From an uncultured Bacteroidales bacterium (GTDB lineage Bacteria; Bacteroidota; Bacteroidia; Bacteroidales; P3), in the NCBI GenBank assembly GCA_937901525.1, contig CALDHX010000071.1, forward strand, positions 1 through 51,292: DNA of 51,292 nt, given 5' to 3'. The notes beneath the pieces are model-generated. The model worked only from the letters and a program-made list of their open reading frames with translations, was not told the origin of the DNA and did not search any database. The position numbers were made by a program, and so were the translations under genes. Each line of letters opens with the position of its first letter. The stretch's first letter is position 1. This document shows, piece by piece, positions 15,179 to 24,519 of this stretch.

Positions 15179-16276
15179 ATGCAAGATGTAAGAGTTTTTT
15201 CTTTGAGTGAGGTTACCAAAAGCATTGAACGTACTATTACTTCAAGGTATAGTTCGGAGTTTTGGGTGAAAGCCGAAATGTTAAAGTTGAATTTTTACAC
15301 TTATAGCGGTCATGCTTTCCCCGATTTGGTAGAAAAAGAAAATGGGGTTATCGTTACTCAAATGCGTGCTACTATTTGGTCAAGCGATTTCAAGAAAATA
15401 AACGAGAAATTCACTCGTGCAGGGGTTGAGCTTAGCGATGGAATTACAATTCTCTTTAAGGCAAGCATAAAATATAATGGTTTCTATGGTTTAAGTCTTA
15501 GAATTAGCGATATTGATACTTCGTTTTCGCTTGGAGAATTGGAGAAAGAAAAAAACGCTTCAATAGAAAAACTAACCGAAGAAAAGATTTTTGATTTAAA
15601 CAAAACGACCGTTCTTGCCGATTTACCAAAAAGACTTGCTGTAATCTCGGTTGAAACGGGCAAAGGTTATCAAGATTTTGTAAATATCATTTCTTCGCAC
15701 AAAGAATTTGGCATTTTCCATAAGCTTTTTCCTTCTTTGCTTCAAGGCGATGGTGCAGTCAATACCTTAATTCTTAGTTTGGAGAAAATAAGGGAAGTAA
15801 AGGAGTTTTTCGATGCTGCACTTATCATACGAGGTGGTGGAGGTGATATTGGAATGGCTTGTTATAACAACTATGAACTTTGTAAAACAATAGCGACTTT
15901 TCCTATTCCTGTAATAACCGGCATAGGACATTCTACAAATCTAACGGTTAGCGAAATGGTTTCTTATCATAATGGAATCACTCCTACGGATGTTGCCGAC
16001 TTTATCATAAAACGTTTTCTTATTGCACAAGAAAATTTAGAGAGAATGGAGAGTTTGATAAAGATAAAAAGCAATTATAGAATAGAAAGAGAGAAAGAAC
16101 AATTAAGCTTAATGGAAAAATATATCAATGTGCTTAATCCTCAAAACGTCTTAAACAAAGGTTATTCTATTACTTATCTTAATGGAAAGGTTTTAAAGAA
16201 TAAGAATGATATAAAAAAGGGTGATTGTTTAACTACAAGGCTTTCCGAAGGGGAAGTAAGGTCTATTGTGGAATAA
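15179..16276 (+). CDS. xseA: Exodeoxyribonuclease VII large subunit
   Basis: The 365-residue catalytic subunit of exonuclease VII, which degrades single-stranded DNA. An N-terminal OB-fold (about 1-105) starts RVFSLSEVTKSIERT and contains YSGHAFPDLVEK. The catalytic domain includes LAVISVETGKGYQDF, the conserved LIIRGGGGDIGMACYNN and VITGIGHSTNLTVSEMV. The end GYSITYLNGKVLKNKNDIKKG is the family's C-terminal signature. It is shorter than the 456-residue E. coli protein because the coiled-coil extension is reduced. xseB follows after 15 bp. Confidence 0.94.
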   Translation: MQDVRVFSLSEVTKSIERTITSRYSSEFWVKAEMLKLNFYTYSGHAFPDLVEKENGVIVTQMRATIWSSDFKKINEKFTRAGVELSDGITILFKASIKYNGFYGLSLRISDIDTSFSLGELEKEKNASIEKLTEEKIFDLNKTTVLADLPKRLAVISVETGKGYQDFVNIISSHKEFGIFHKLFPSLLQGDGAVNTLILSLEKIREVKEFFDAALIIRGGGGDIGMACYNNYELCKTIATFPIPVITGIGHSTNLTVSEMVSYHNGITPTDVADFIIKRFLIAQENLERMESLIKIKSNYRIEREKEQLSLMEKYINVLNPQNVLNKGYSITYLNGKVLKNKNDIKKGDCLTTRLSEGEVRSIVE

Positions 16277-16291
16277 AATCTTAAAAAAATT

Positions 16292-16480
16292 ATGAATTAC
16301 AATCAAGCATACTCAGAATTAAAGGAGATAGTAAATAGTTTAGAGTCTTCGGAGGTTGATATTGAAGACTTATGCAAAAAAATTGAGAAGGCAAAAGAGT
16401 TAATCGCCTTTTGCAAAAATAAACTCTCCGAAGTAGAGGTTGATATTGAGGCTTTAAACAATAAACTCCAAGAGTTATAG
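16292..16480 (+). CDS. xseB: Exodeoxyribonuclease VII small subunit
   Basis: A 62-residue helical protein with MNYNQAYSELKEIVNSLES and VDIEDLCKKIEKAKELI, the typical XseB hairpin that docks on the XseA coiled coil. Located directly after xseA, as in many bacteria. Its last six bases overlap the end of the convergent dehydrogenase gene. Confidence 0.93.
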   Translation: MNYNQAYSELKEIVNSLESSEVDIEDLCKKIEKAKELIAFCKNKLSEVEVDIEALNNKLQEL

Positions 16481-17404
16481 AGCGGAGATTATCTTTTCTG
16501 CCAAGAAATATGAGAGTTTGTAGTTTGATTCTACGCTCCAACCTGCAACATGTGGGGTTAAGACAACATTATTTCTTAAAAACAAGTCTTGAAGTTCAGT
16601 CGGTGCGTTCTCTAACTCGTTAGAAAATGCCTCAAACTCTAAAACGTCTAAGCCAGCTCCGAGAATTTTTCCTTCATTCAAAGCTTCTATTAAATCTTTT
16701 ATCTTTACAACTTTTCCACGCGAAGTATTTAAAAGATAAAACGGCTTTTTAAAGTTTTGAATAAAGCTTTTGTTGAACATATATTTTGTTTCTTCGGTCA
16801 AAGGTGTGTGAAAAGATAGAACATCGCTTTGAGAAAAAATTTCCTCTAAGCTACATTCTTGTGCGAAATCATCAGAATAATTTGTTTTATACTTGTCGTA
16901 GGCTATTACCTTGCAATCAAATCCCGATAATCGTTGAGCAAAACTTCTTCCCATATTGCCATAGCCTATTATTCCTATGGTTTTGCCTTTTATTTCCAAG
17001 CCTCTGTTTTCTTCTCTAAGCCAAAGTCCTTTTCTTACTTGCGAATCGGCAATGCAAATCTTGTTAAAGACTGCTAAAAGCAAACCAAGACAATGCTCAC
17101 CTACTGCATCGCGATTTCCTTCTGGCGAATTGATGCACTTTATTCCTTTTTCCTCGGCATAATCGGTGTCTATTGCGTCCATTCCTGCTCCAATTCTTCC
17201 AATGACTTTAAGGTTTATTGCTCTATCTATTACTTCTTTGTCAATTAAGAGTTTGCTTCTTACAATTAAAACGCTGTATTGAGAAATTATTTCTAAGAGT
17301 TCTTCTCTTGAAAGGCTTAAATTAAAATCTAATTCAAAGCCTGCTTCTAATAATTTTTCGCTTAAAATTGAGTGTCCTTTATCTAAAATTAGTACCTTTT
17401 TCAT
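16475..17404 (-). CDS. D-isomer-specific 2-hydroxyacid dehydrogenase (SerA-like)
   Basis: A 309-residue NAD-dependent dehydrogenase. The NAD-binding Rossmann motif GYGNMGRSFAQRL lies at about 146. The catalytic triad of the family is present: Arg in NTSRGKV (about 229), Glu in LDVLEFEAF (about 258) and His in LTPHVAG (about 285). The length and the IRSK-like N-terminal segment (LIVRSKLLID) resemble D-3-phosphoglycerate dehydrogenase without the ACT domain, but substrate cannot be assigned from sequence alone. Last gene of the lipoprotein-GH25-dehydrogenase operon, starting 3 bp after the lysozyme stop. Convergent with xseB. Confidence 0.9.
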   Translation of the reverse strand: MKKVLILDKGHSILSEKLLEAGFELDFNLSLSREELLEIISQYSVLIVRSKLLIDKEVIDRAINLKVIGRIGAGMDAIDTDYAEEKGIKCINSPEGNRDAVGEHCLGLLLAVFNKICIADSQVRKGLWLREENRGLEIKGKTIGIIGYGNMGRSFAQRLSGFDCKVIAYDKYKTNYSDDFAQECSLEEIFSQSDVLSFHTPLTEETKYMFNKSFIQNFKKPFYLLNTSRGKVVKIKDLIEALNEGKILGAGLDVLEFEAFSNELENAPTELQDLFLRNNVVLTPHVAGWSVESNYKLSYFLAEKIISAL

Positions 17405-17407
17405 TTG

Positions 17408-18166
17408 CTATTTTTTATGTATATAATTGACAAAATCTTCGTAACTTCCGTTAAATACATTCATATCTACATCACCTCTTATGCCCGGAACAACGCCTTG
17501 ATGTGAGTATTGCCAAATTTTCCACTTAATTATTTGTGGCTCATTGCAAAGTTTACAAAGCCAAAGGTCGTAATCATCAAAATTTCCTTTGATATAATGA
17601 TTGTATGTCTGTATGTTTGTGTATATAATCGGCTTTTTGTCGTAATGTTTTTCTAAGGTTCGCAAACAATTGTATATTTCGCTAATTACTTTATTTCGTT
17701 TCTCTTTTGAAAACTTGTTTCCTCCATACAATTCCACGTCTAAAACTGGTGGAAAGTCCATTGGAGTTAAACTAACGTTATTTATAAAGTTGTAAGCCTG
17801 CTCTTTTCCTCCTTTATTGAAACGAAAAAAGTGATAAGCCCCTACTATGATTTTGTTTTTCTTTGCATTAGAGAAATTATACTTAAATCTCTTATCAACA
17901 AAGGTTTCTCCTTCGGTTGCTTTTATGAATGCAAAATTGATTTTTGAGGAATAAACCTCCTTCCAATTGATTTTACCTTGATGAGACGAAACATCAATTC
18001 CTACAACAGGGAAACGATAAGAATCAATCTTTACTCCCGAACAAGCATAGTACTTTCTATAATAGTCAATGCCGTAATTATATCCTATTATAGAAAGAAT
18101 AATTAAGACAAAAATAGAAAGAAAAATCCAAATTCTCTTTTTTCTTTTTTTATTCTTTGCTACCAT
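17408..18166 (-). CDS. GH25 lysozyme-like muramidase
   Basis: A 252-residue protein with a basic N-terminus and one membrane segment (about 12-32, IWIFLSIFVLIILSIIGY), so it is anchored or exported with its enzyme domain outside the cytoplasm. The glycoside hydrolase family 25 core follows: GIDVSSHQGKINW (about 54), FAFIKATEGE, IVGAYHFFR and the catalytic strand PPVLDVELYGG (about 140), containing the Asp-x-Glu pair. The C-terminal WKIWQYS motif is also conserved. It probably cleaves peptidoglycan glycan strands. Start overlaps the upstream lipoprotein gene by 17 bp, so the two are translationally coupled. Confidence 0.92.
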   Translation of the reverse strand: MVAKNKKRKKRIWIFLSIFVLIILSIIGYNYGIDYYRKYYACSGVKIDSYRFPVVGIDVSSHQGKINWKEVYSSKINFAFIKATEGETFVDKRFKYNFSNAKKNKIIVGAYHFFRFNKGGKEQAYNFINNVSLTPMDFPPVLDVELYGGNKFSKEKRNKVISEIYNCLRTLEKHYDKKPIIYTNIQTYNHYIKGNFDDYDLWLCKLCNEPQIIKWKIWQYSHQGVVPGIRGDVDMNVFNGSYEDFVNYIHKK

Positions 18167-18869
18167 TTATAAAATAGTGTTCAAGAGATTGTAAAGGTGC
18201 AGAAACTTGTAGTTGTTTTCCCTCTCTAAGCGGATAAATGTAGAGAGAATCTTTGCCAAAAGCGAAAACCGAACTTTCAAATTCAGAAAAACTCATCTTA
18301 GGTTCTAAATTTGTAAAATTATTAACTACTTTATCAAAAGATTTCTCATCAATATTCAACACTTGTGTTATTTTTAGCGGAGTATTCTTTGTTATATCGT
18401 AAGTTACTGCAAAGAAAGTGCTGTCTTTACTTGTAGTTTCGGCACAAATCACTTCTTTTTCAAACAAAGCACTTAAAAAACCATTGTGATGAGTAACAAA
18501 AACCGTTCTTATCAATAAGTTGTGAGGTTCATTCTTTTTTCCAATTTCTTTTAACTGAGCAATTGATTCCTTAAACACCTTTTCGGCTTCAAGACTCATA
18601 GGTTTTATTGAGTAAGTAGTGTCTTTTACCTTTTTAATAGGCATTAAAACTTTTACTTTTATTCCATTTGTAGTATCATTTATAGAAAAACCACTCACAG
18701 TCATATTGCCAAGCATATAAAGCGGTGCATCTTCGTTTAGTTTCACACTAACAGTTTTAAAATCACCTGCTTTCTTTTCCTCTTTTTCAGAAGTTTTCTT
18801 TCCACACGAAGCAAAAACCATCGCTCCTATCACAAAAAAACAAAATATCTTTCTCATAAATTTCTTCAT
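18150..18869 (-). CDS. Lipoprotein, DUF3298-like (RsiV/PdaC-type C-terminal domain)
   Basis: A 239-residue lipoprotein. The signal MRKIFCFFVIGAMVFASC gives a lipobox Cys at about 22. The body is beta-rich: an N-terminal part around LYMLGNMTVSGFSIND and a C-terminal part with FFAVTYDITKNTPLKITQVLN, the segment typical of DUF3298 domains in PdaC/RsiV-like cell-wall proteins. Those domains bind lysozyme or peptidoglycan-related ligands, so a partner role for the following GH25 lysozyme is attractive but unproven. First gene of the operon. The start follows a possible -7 box TAATTTTG at 18886-18893. Confidence 0.72.
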   Translation of the reverse strand: MKKFMRKIFCFFVIGAMVFASCGKKTSEKEEKKAGDFKTVSVKLNEDAPLYMLGNMTVSGFSINDTTNGIKVKVLMPIKKVKDTTYSIKPMSLEAEKVFKESIAQLKEIGKKNEPHNLLIRTVFVTHHNGFLSALFEKEVICAETTSKDSTFFAVTYDITKNTPLKITQVLNIDEKSFDKVVNNFTNLEPKMSFSEFESSVFAFGKDSLYIYPLREGKQLQVSAPLQSLEHYFINGSKE

Positions 18870-18885
18870 TAACTATTTTCTTATG

Positions 18886-18893
18886 CAAAATTA
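18886..18893 (-). promoter_or_regulatory. Possible -7 element upstream of the lipoprotein/GH25 operon
   Basis: TAATTTTG on the minus strand, 16 bp before the ATG at 18869. No correctly spaced -33 TTTG was seen. Confidence 0.35.
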
Positions 18894-19009
18894 CACCTTT
18901 TTGTCAATATTTTCATTTTTCAACAATAGAATTACTCATTTTGCTTTGTTGAATATGACTTTAACCACTATTTAAATGTACTTTATATACACGCTAAAAA
19001 TAACATACA

Positions 19010-22000
19010 TCAATTAACTCTATCCGTTTTAGCATTTGGTAAATCTACGGGAATATTACCATAAATAGGCTTATCTTCTGCAACCATCATCAATTCAAAT
19101 TCTTCTTTCCTTGGAGAATAGATTGATATATAATCTAGCGATTCATTTTCCTTAAAATTTTCTACTTGTTCCATTACCTCACGAAACACTTCTGGTGTAT
19201 ACTTAGGAGGATAACCATTCTTAACAAGACAAATCTTAATATCTAATTTTAATTGATCACGCACTCGTTGATTGTTTAGCCAATCGGCAAATGATGATTT
19301 TGCATCAATAATATCTCTAATCTTACAAGCTAAACTCTTGCACTTCTCATTAACAACAATACCATCAACATTTTTATCTTCACCATAGTCGAAATTATTC
19401 TCGTTTCTCAAATGAATGAGAATATCATAAAAAGCCTTCTCTTCAAATGTAAGTCCTAATTTACGAAAGCTTTCTCTATCTGCCTGCATACCTTTTAATA
19501 TATTCAAGGCTTGTTCTGTAGCATTCTTGATAATACTTTCAGCCGTTTCCTCTTGTGTTTTACCAGCTTCTTCTTCTGAAAGGAATTTCCGTCTATCGTG
19601 ATATTCCTTAATGGTAGCTTCCAACATTTCTTGAAATTTCTTTGCTGCAATTTGATTTGTTTTTCCATATTCAGTAATCTGTCTGCGAAGAAGTTTTATC
19701 AATATTTCTAACTTAGAAGTAGGCATCTTGATACCTTCAAGTATTTCTGTAAATTCGGGTCCAAATATATCCATCTCATCACCTTCTTCAAGAATGCTCT
19801 CAATATTATTGTATTTCAAAGCCTCTTCCACCATTTTTGCCACACGTCTATTCATTGTGTCAGTATCAGGGGCATCTGTTCCATTCATCTTATAAACCAT
19901 TCCTGCTATAGCCATAAAACATTGTGCTAATGCAGATTCTTCTTCACCAAGTTCTCCTGAAGGTTGACAAATATCATAAGCCTTTCGCATTCTCTTAACA
20001 TTTTGAAGAAAGTAAGTTTTGAATGAGACTTTTTTTGTCTTCTTTCCATCCTTATTTACAGAATTAAAACTTTCACAAGAAGAGAAAACATATTCTGCTG
20101 CCTTAGCCAATAAGTTATATCTTGTTGTAGGATCTGTATTAGAATCAAGAAATGGCGTTAAATCATAGCCTTTAAACAATGTCTTAATAATTTCCATATA
20201 TTCACAAAAGATAGAAGTTGCCTGTTCAATATCATCTTCTGTTAAAGCTACAGAATTATCTCCACCATACATTTTTCTTGCCTCTAACATTTGGTCTCGA
20301 ATTCCAATATAATCTATTATTAAGCCATATTCCTTGCCCGGATATTTACGATTAACACGACTAATGGTTTGAATAAGCGAATGTTTTTGTAATGGTTTAT
20401 CATTATACATATAAGTAAGACATTCCACATCAAATCCCGTAATCCACATATCAACTACTATAACAACACGAAAATTAGAATACACCTGTTTAAATGCAAC
20501 ATCCAATTCTTCCGAACGCTTATTGTTTTTCGCACCACCAAGATAATTATACATATCTACCTCATCATTACTTCCCACACTTGCCACCATCGCAATAGTT
20601 GGCATATCTTTTAATTCTTTTAGTTCTTCTGTAGAAACAACAATACCTTCTGGGGTTTTACGTTCTTCAAACCATTCAGGATAATGTGCTTTAAACTTTA
20701 ACAACAAATTATAAGCAATCTTTCTATTAGCGCATACTATCATAGCTTTTTGCACTCTATCTGGATCATTTGCTATTGAAGAAACATAATGGTCGTGTAT
20801 ATCTACAGCCAACTTGTCCAAACGATCTAAATCTCCAAGAATGACTTCCAAAGAGCTCATTGCTTTCTTACTCTTTGCAATATCCTCGTTGGTTGAGCCC
20901 TCATCTGCACATTTAGCATAATATGCTTCAATTTCTTTTGCTTTTTCGGCATTCAAAAGGACTTTGGCAATACGAGGATGATACTTAATAGGCACAGTTA
21001 TCTTATCGGCCACAGCTTGATCCATAGTGTAACGGTCTATTTCATCTCCAAAAGTTTGATATGTTTCAGCAATAGGAGTTCCTGTAAAGCCTACAAATGT
21101 CGCATTAGGCAAAGCCTCACGTAATACCTTTGCGTAAGGTTTTGATATCATAGCTTTCATATTCTCGTCAGCATCCTCACTGAATTGAATACGTTTTGAA
21201 CCTTCAATTTGTGTTCTATGAGCTTCATCACTGAAACAGATAATATTACTTCGCTCATTGATAAGTCCTATTGAGTCATCTTTTCGGTCACAAAATTTTT
21301 GGATAGTACAAATAAAAAAACCACCACTATCTCTTAGACTAAGTTCTTCACGTAGTTTTTTTCTACTTGGTACAACAGAAACCTCTCCTAATCCCAAAAA
21401 CTCTGTGCTTTTTGTAAAGAGTTTTGCTCCTTGCTTTTGTAGGTCTTCACGGTCAACAATCATTAGTATCGTTGGAGAACCGATCTCAGCAGCACAACGC
21501 ATAGAGAGTTGACGAGCAAGAAATGCCATTGTATAAGTTTTACCACAACCTGTTGCTCCAAAATAAGTACCACCTTTACCACTCTTTGTCTTTACTGATT
21601 TAATAACACTCTCTCTTAACAAGCGTGTAGCAAAGAACTGAGGATAGCGACAAACTATTTCTTTTTCATCACTATCATAATTTTCGTCTTGGAAATAGAC
21701 ATAATCTCTGAATATTTCCAAGAATCTTTCCGGACGATAAACACCACTCACCATTGTTTCTAATTCATCAAAAGGCATGGTACTTACTTTGTCTCCATTC
21801 TCCACACGTCGCCAAGCATAAAAATGTTCGTATGGTGTTCGCACTGTACCCAAACGAGTCTTCACTCCATCACTTATGCAAGCCAATGGGCAATAGTGTA
21901 GTAATCCCGGAATATCTCGCCAATAACGAATGTTTATTTGTTCCCAAGCATCGTAAATTGTAGTATTGGCATCTGTAGGATTCTTCAATTCTATAACGCA

Positions 22001-22462
22001 TACGGGTATTCCATTCACATATAACAATACATCTGGACGGCGTGTCTTTTTTACACCATTATTGATGTATTCCACAGTGAATTGATTGACTACTCGGAAG
22101 ATGTTATTTTCTATTTTCTCAAAATCTATCAATCCAACATTAACAGGTTCATTTTTTTGATTGACAGCAGATATACCATCAATCATCCACTTATATACTT
22201 TGTGTAATGTAGCAAAATCAGAATTACTACCAACTAACCTTACATTATCAACAATCCTCTGAATTTCTGAATTCTCCAAATCCTTATTCTGTTTTGTCAA
22301 AAAATGAAGTAAATCTTCCATATTAAGCACTTCCTTTCTATTGGCTCTTTTTATAGAATCACCACAAAGATATTGCCAGCCTTCTCTTTCAAGGAATGAA
22401 ATAAGAGCATTCTCATAATCGCTTTCTACGAAGTGTCCGTTGATATTATTTAATTTTGCCAT
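19010..22462 (-). CDS. hsdR: Type I restriction endonuclease subunit R
   Basis: The 1150-residue motor and nuclease subunit. The N-terminal nuclease domain shows the PD-(D/E)xK motif in IPVCVIELKNP (about 153). Superfamily 2 helicase motifs follow: GATGCGKT (about 301), DEAHR (about 409), GFTGTP (about 455) and the motif VI region QTISRVNRKY. The C-terminal third is the helical HsdR_C region that binds the methylase. It needs HsdM and HsdS from the same operon and cuts unmethylated DNA after translocation. The start MAKLNNINGHFVESD is supported by a homologous remnant upstream (23490-23576) with the same beginning. Last gene of the locus; no clear terminator follows. Confidence 0.97.
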   Translation of the reverse strand: MAKLNNINGHFVESDYENALISFLEREGWQYLCGDSIKRANRKEVLNMEDLLHFLTKQNKDLENSEIQRIVDNVRLVGSNSDFATLHKVYKWMIDGISAVNQKNEPVNVGLIDFEKIENNIFRVVNQFTVEYINNGVKKTRRPDVLLYVNGIPVCVIELKNPTDANTTIYDAWEQINIRYWRDIPGLLHYCPLACISDGVKTRLGTVRTPYEHFYAWRRVENGDKVSTMPFDELETMVSGVYRPERFLEIFRDYVYFQDENYDSDEKEIVCRYPQFFATRLLRESVIKSVKTKSGKGGTYFGATGCGKTYTMAFLARQLSMRCAAEIGSPTILMIVDREDLQKQGAKLFTKSTEFLGLGEVSVVPSRKKLREELSLRDSGGFFICTIQKFCDRKDDSIGLINERSNIICFSDEAHRTQIEGSKRIQFSEDADENMKAMISKPYAKVLREALPNATFVGFTGTPIAETYQTFGDEIDRYTMDQAVADKITVPIKYHPRIAKVLLNAEKAKEIEAYYAKCADEGSTNEDIAKSKKAMSSLEVILGDLDRLDKLAVDIHDHYVSSIANDPDRVQKAMIVCANRKIAYNLLLKFKAHYPEWFEERKTPEGIVVSTEELKELKDMPTIAMVASVGSNDEVDMYNYLGGAKNNKRSEELDVAFKQVYSNFRVVIVVDMWITGFDVECLTYMYNDKPLQKHSLIQTISRVNRKYPGKEYGLIIDYIGIRDQMLEARKMYGGDNSVALTEDDIEQATSIFCEYMEIIKTLFKGYDLTPFLDSNTDPTTRYNLLAKAAEYVFSSCESFNSVNKDGKKTKKVSFKTYFLQNVKRMRKAYDICQPSGELGEEESALAQCFMAIAGMVYKMNGTDAPDTDTMNRRVAKMVEEALKYNNIESILEEGDEMDIFGPEFTEILEGIKMPTSKLEILIKLLRRQITEYGKTNQIAAKKFQEMLEATIKEYHDRRKFLSEEEAGKTQEETAESIIKNATEQALNILKGMQADRESFRKLGLTFEEKAFYDILIHLRNENNFDYGEDKNVDGIVVNEKCKSLACKIRDIIDAKSSFADWLNNQRVRDQLKLDIKICLVKNGYPPKYTPEVFREVMEQVENFKENESLDYISIYSPRKEEFELMMVAEDKPIYGNIPVDLPNAKTDRVN

Positions 22463-22470
22463 AATCTTGA

Positions 22471-23484
22471 TTATTTTTCTTCTTCAGAATCGTAAATATC
22501 ACGTAATTTTTGTTGCAATAGTGCCTTATCTGGCAAGTGTAGACGATATTCAGCTACCATAGTAGGAGAAAGGCTTCGACTAAGAGCGTATTCTACAACC
22601 TCATCGTCTTTATCTTTACAGAGCAATACTCCAATACTGGGATTCTCATGTACTTTCTTTACGTCTCTGTCAAGTGCTTCAAGGTAGAAATTTAGTTGTC
22701 CAAGGTGCTCTGGCTTAAACTTACCCATTTTGAGTTCGAATGCCACTAAACATTGCAGTTCTCTATGATAAAATAGTAAATCAACACGAAAATCGCTATT
22801 ACCAACTTGCAGACGATATTCCTCATCTATAAATAAAAAATCTTTTCCCAATTCCAATACAAAATGTTTCATTTGTCCTATTAGGGCTTTTTTCACTGCA
22901 TGTTCACTCTCATAATCTTTTCCTCCAAGAAATTCCAAAACATATTGGTCACGGAACACTTGATCTGCCCGTGGAGCAATTTGTCTCATCACTGGTGAGA
23001 GTTTTGGTACGCCAACCATTGTCCTCTCATACAAAGCCGTGTCAAATTGTCTATTCAACTCGCGAGAAGAAAGCTTTTCGTCTTTACACAACATTATATA
23101 AAACGAACGTTCTTCCTCTGTTTTTGCACGACTCATAATTGTGATATTATTAGTCCAGCTAATTTGTCTCAGCACTGCTGAGAGTTTTTCATCTGCAGTG
23201 CAATATGTCTCATAAAATTGTTTCATTCGCCAGAGATTCTTATCAGAAAACCCCTTTGTATCAGGGCTGTTTTTTTCGATGTAAGCTGCCAATTGTTTAA
23301 CAACACCATCGCCCCATTCCGAAACTGCTATTTTATTTGAAATATACTTACCCACTTGCCAATATAAGTCAATAAGAGCTGTATTGGCCATGCTTATTAC
23401 AGTGGACTTTGTTCGCCGAATCATTAAGACGATTTCTGAAAACTGGTTATCTCTGTTCTGTACAATATTTTGATCTTTAATCAT
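22471..23484 (-). CDS. DUF1016 (YhcG) PD-(D/E)xK nuclease-like protein, copy b
   Basis: A 337-residue two-domain protein. The DUF1016 N-terminal domain (about 1-150) contains ALIDLYWQVGKYIS and WGDGVVKQLAAYI. The C-terminal nuclease-like domain has NSDFRVDLLFYHREL and VAFELKMGKFKPEHLGQLNFYL, matching a PD-(D/E)xK active site (D, then ExK). Family members accompany type I R-M loci and are thought to act as nucleases, but their exact role is unsettled. The start lies 5 bp after the stop of the hsdR remnant and the stop is 8 bp before hsdR. It belongs to a different subgroup from copy a (25610-26695). Confidence 0.92.
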   Translation of the reverse strand: MIKDQNIVQNRDNQFSEIVLMIRRTKSTVISMANTALIDLYWQVGKYISNKIAVSEWGDGVVKQLAAYIEKNSPDTKGFSDKNLWRMKQFYETYCTADEKLSAVLRQISWTNNITIMSRAKTEEERSFYIMLCKDEKLSSRELNRQFDTALYERTMVGVPKLSPVMRQIAPRADQVFRDQYVLEFLGGKDYESEHAVKKALIGQMKHFVLELGKDFLFIDEEYRLQVGNSDFRVDLLFYHRELQCLVAFELKMGKFKPEHLGQLNFYLEALDRDVKKVHENPSIGVLLCKDKDDEVVEYALSRSLSPTMVAEYRLHLPDKALLQQKLRDIYDSEEEK

Positions 23485-23489
23485 ATTTT

Positions 23490-23576
23490 CTATTTTTTCA
23501 TTTCAAGAAAAGCAATGAAAGCGTTTTCATGATCGCCTTCTACAAAGTGTCCGTTGATGTTCTTTAATTTTGCCAT
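23490..23576 (-). pseudogene. 5' remnant of a second hsdR
   Basis: The minus strand encodes 28 codons, MAKLKNINGHFVEGDHENAF and then IAFLEMKK-stop. This follows the N-terminus of the intact HsdR (MAKLNNINGHFVESDYENAL, ISFLER). The DNA is diverged, roughly 80% identical over 74 bp, so it is not a fresh duplication. It stops just before the DUF1016 copy b start. It is most simply the left-over start of an earlier hsdR, displaced when a DUF1016-hsdR cassette entered. Confidence 0.85.
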
Positions 23577-23611
23577 AGTTGCATTCAGTTATTTATCTCA
23601 TTGTTGTAAAG

Positions 23612-24505
23612 TTATTCTCTTTCTCTACGTTTAATATCATTATCATCTTTTGATTGTCCCTCTATATATATAATAGAAATGCCTCCTTCATCATTGGATG
23701 GAATATCTTCATTGTTTTGAATATCACTATTTTGAATAAAGCATTGCAATAAATCACCATGGTATCTATTAACATTATTATATCCAGCGTTTCTTCTGTT
23801 AAAAACAGAATTTGCTGAAAGACTAATTAAATCCCAAATCATCTGAGACCAATCATCAATTCTACCTCTTTTCTTTTCAACGAATGGTTTTCCTGTATGG
23901 AACTCTATGAAATCAACAATACAAAAAGCAAAACACCTTGAAGCTTGAATAATATGAGAAGAAGGTGCCGTATAAAACTTTACATAATGTGGCGGATTAT
24001 TTTCTTCAATAAGTAAATATTGTGCACCAGGAGTACATGTTTTTGGATTAACACTTCTTTTTTGGCCATTTAACGATCCAGCTTTCCAATATTCAAATCT
24101 TGGCCATTTAGTATATAGTGTAAGTTGATGATCATTTGCGGGTATATAAGTCATACCCCAAGGTTTGTTGTTCTTTTTTGCCTGCATCAATAATGCATTA
24201 AACATAACCTCGTTATTTTTGATTTGTTTATACACAATTAGCAAATCTCCAATTTCAGGGGATTTTAGTTTGTTATATGGAGCTTTAATGAATTTTGCCA
24301 AAGGCTTTTGGTGTATAAAGCAACCGCCGACTTGGAAATTCATGCCTTTTATTGTTTCATTTAGTATTCCCGGTAAAGACTTTACAAAACCAGTTGTCAA
24401 AGCTGCAATATAATCTGGTTCTTGATGTTGAGTTAAGTCTTTTATTGCATCTTGTATGGAATCCTCTATTTCATGTGCAAGTATATGTTTTTCTCTGATA
24501 TCCAT
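23612..24505 (-). CDS. Unassigned protein inside the type I R-M operon
   Basis: A 297-residue soluble protein that I do not recognise. The likely start is MDIREKHILAHEIEDSI at 24505, 14 bp after hsdS; the longer frame would overlap hsdS. Residues about 75-115 read SPEIGDLLIVYKQIKN and then NALLMQAKK. This acidic-GD plus QxK arrangement resembles a PD-(D/E)xK nuclease core with Gln in place of Glu. Further on are GAQYLLIEE and a Trp/aromatic-rich middle (WPRFEYWKAGSL). The C-terminus is acidic and polar, ending DDNDIKRRERE. Its position between hsdS and hsdR and its strand mean it is expressed with the R-M genes; a nuclease or specificity-modifying role is inference. It is more A/T-rich than hsdM or hsdS. 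Confidence 0.7.
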   Translation of the reverse strand: MDIREKHILAHEIEDSIQDAIKDLTQHQEPDYIAALTTGFVKSLPGILNETIKGMNFQVGGCFIHQKPLAKFIKAPYNKLKSPEIGDLLIVYKQIKNNEVMFNALLMQAKKNNKPWGMTYIPANDHQLTLYTKWPRFEYWKAGSLNGQKRSVNPKTCTPGAQYLLIEENNPPHYVKFYTAPSSHIIQASRCFAFCIVDFIEFHTGKPFVEKKRGRIDDWSQMIWDLISLSANSVFNRRNAGYNNVNRYHGDLLQCFIQNSDIQNNEDIPSNDEGGISIIYIEGQSKDDNDIKRRERE

Positions 24506-24519
24506 AATTATTTTCTTTT

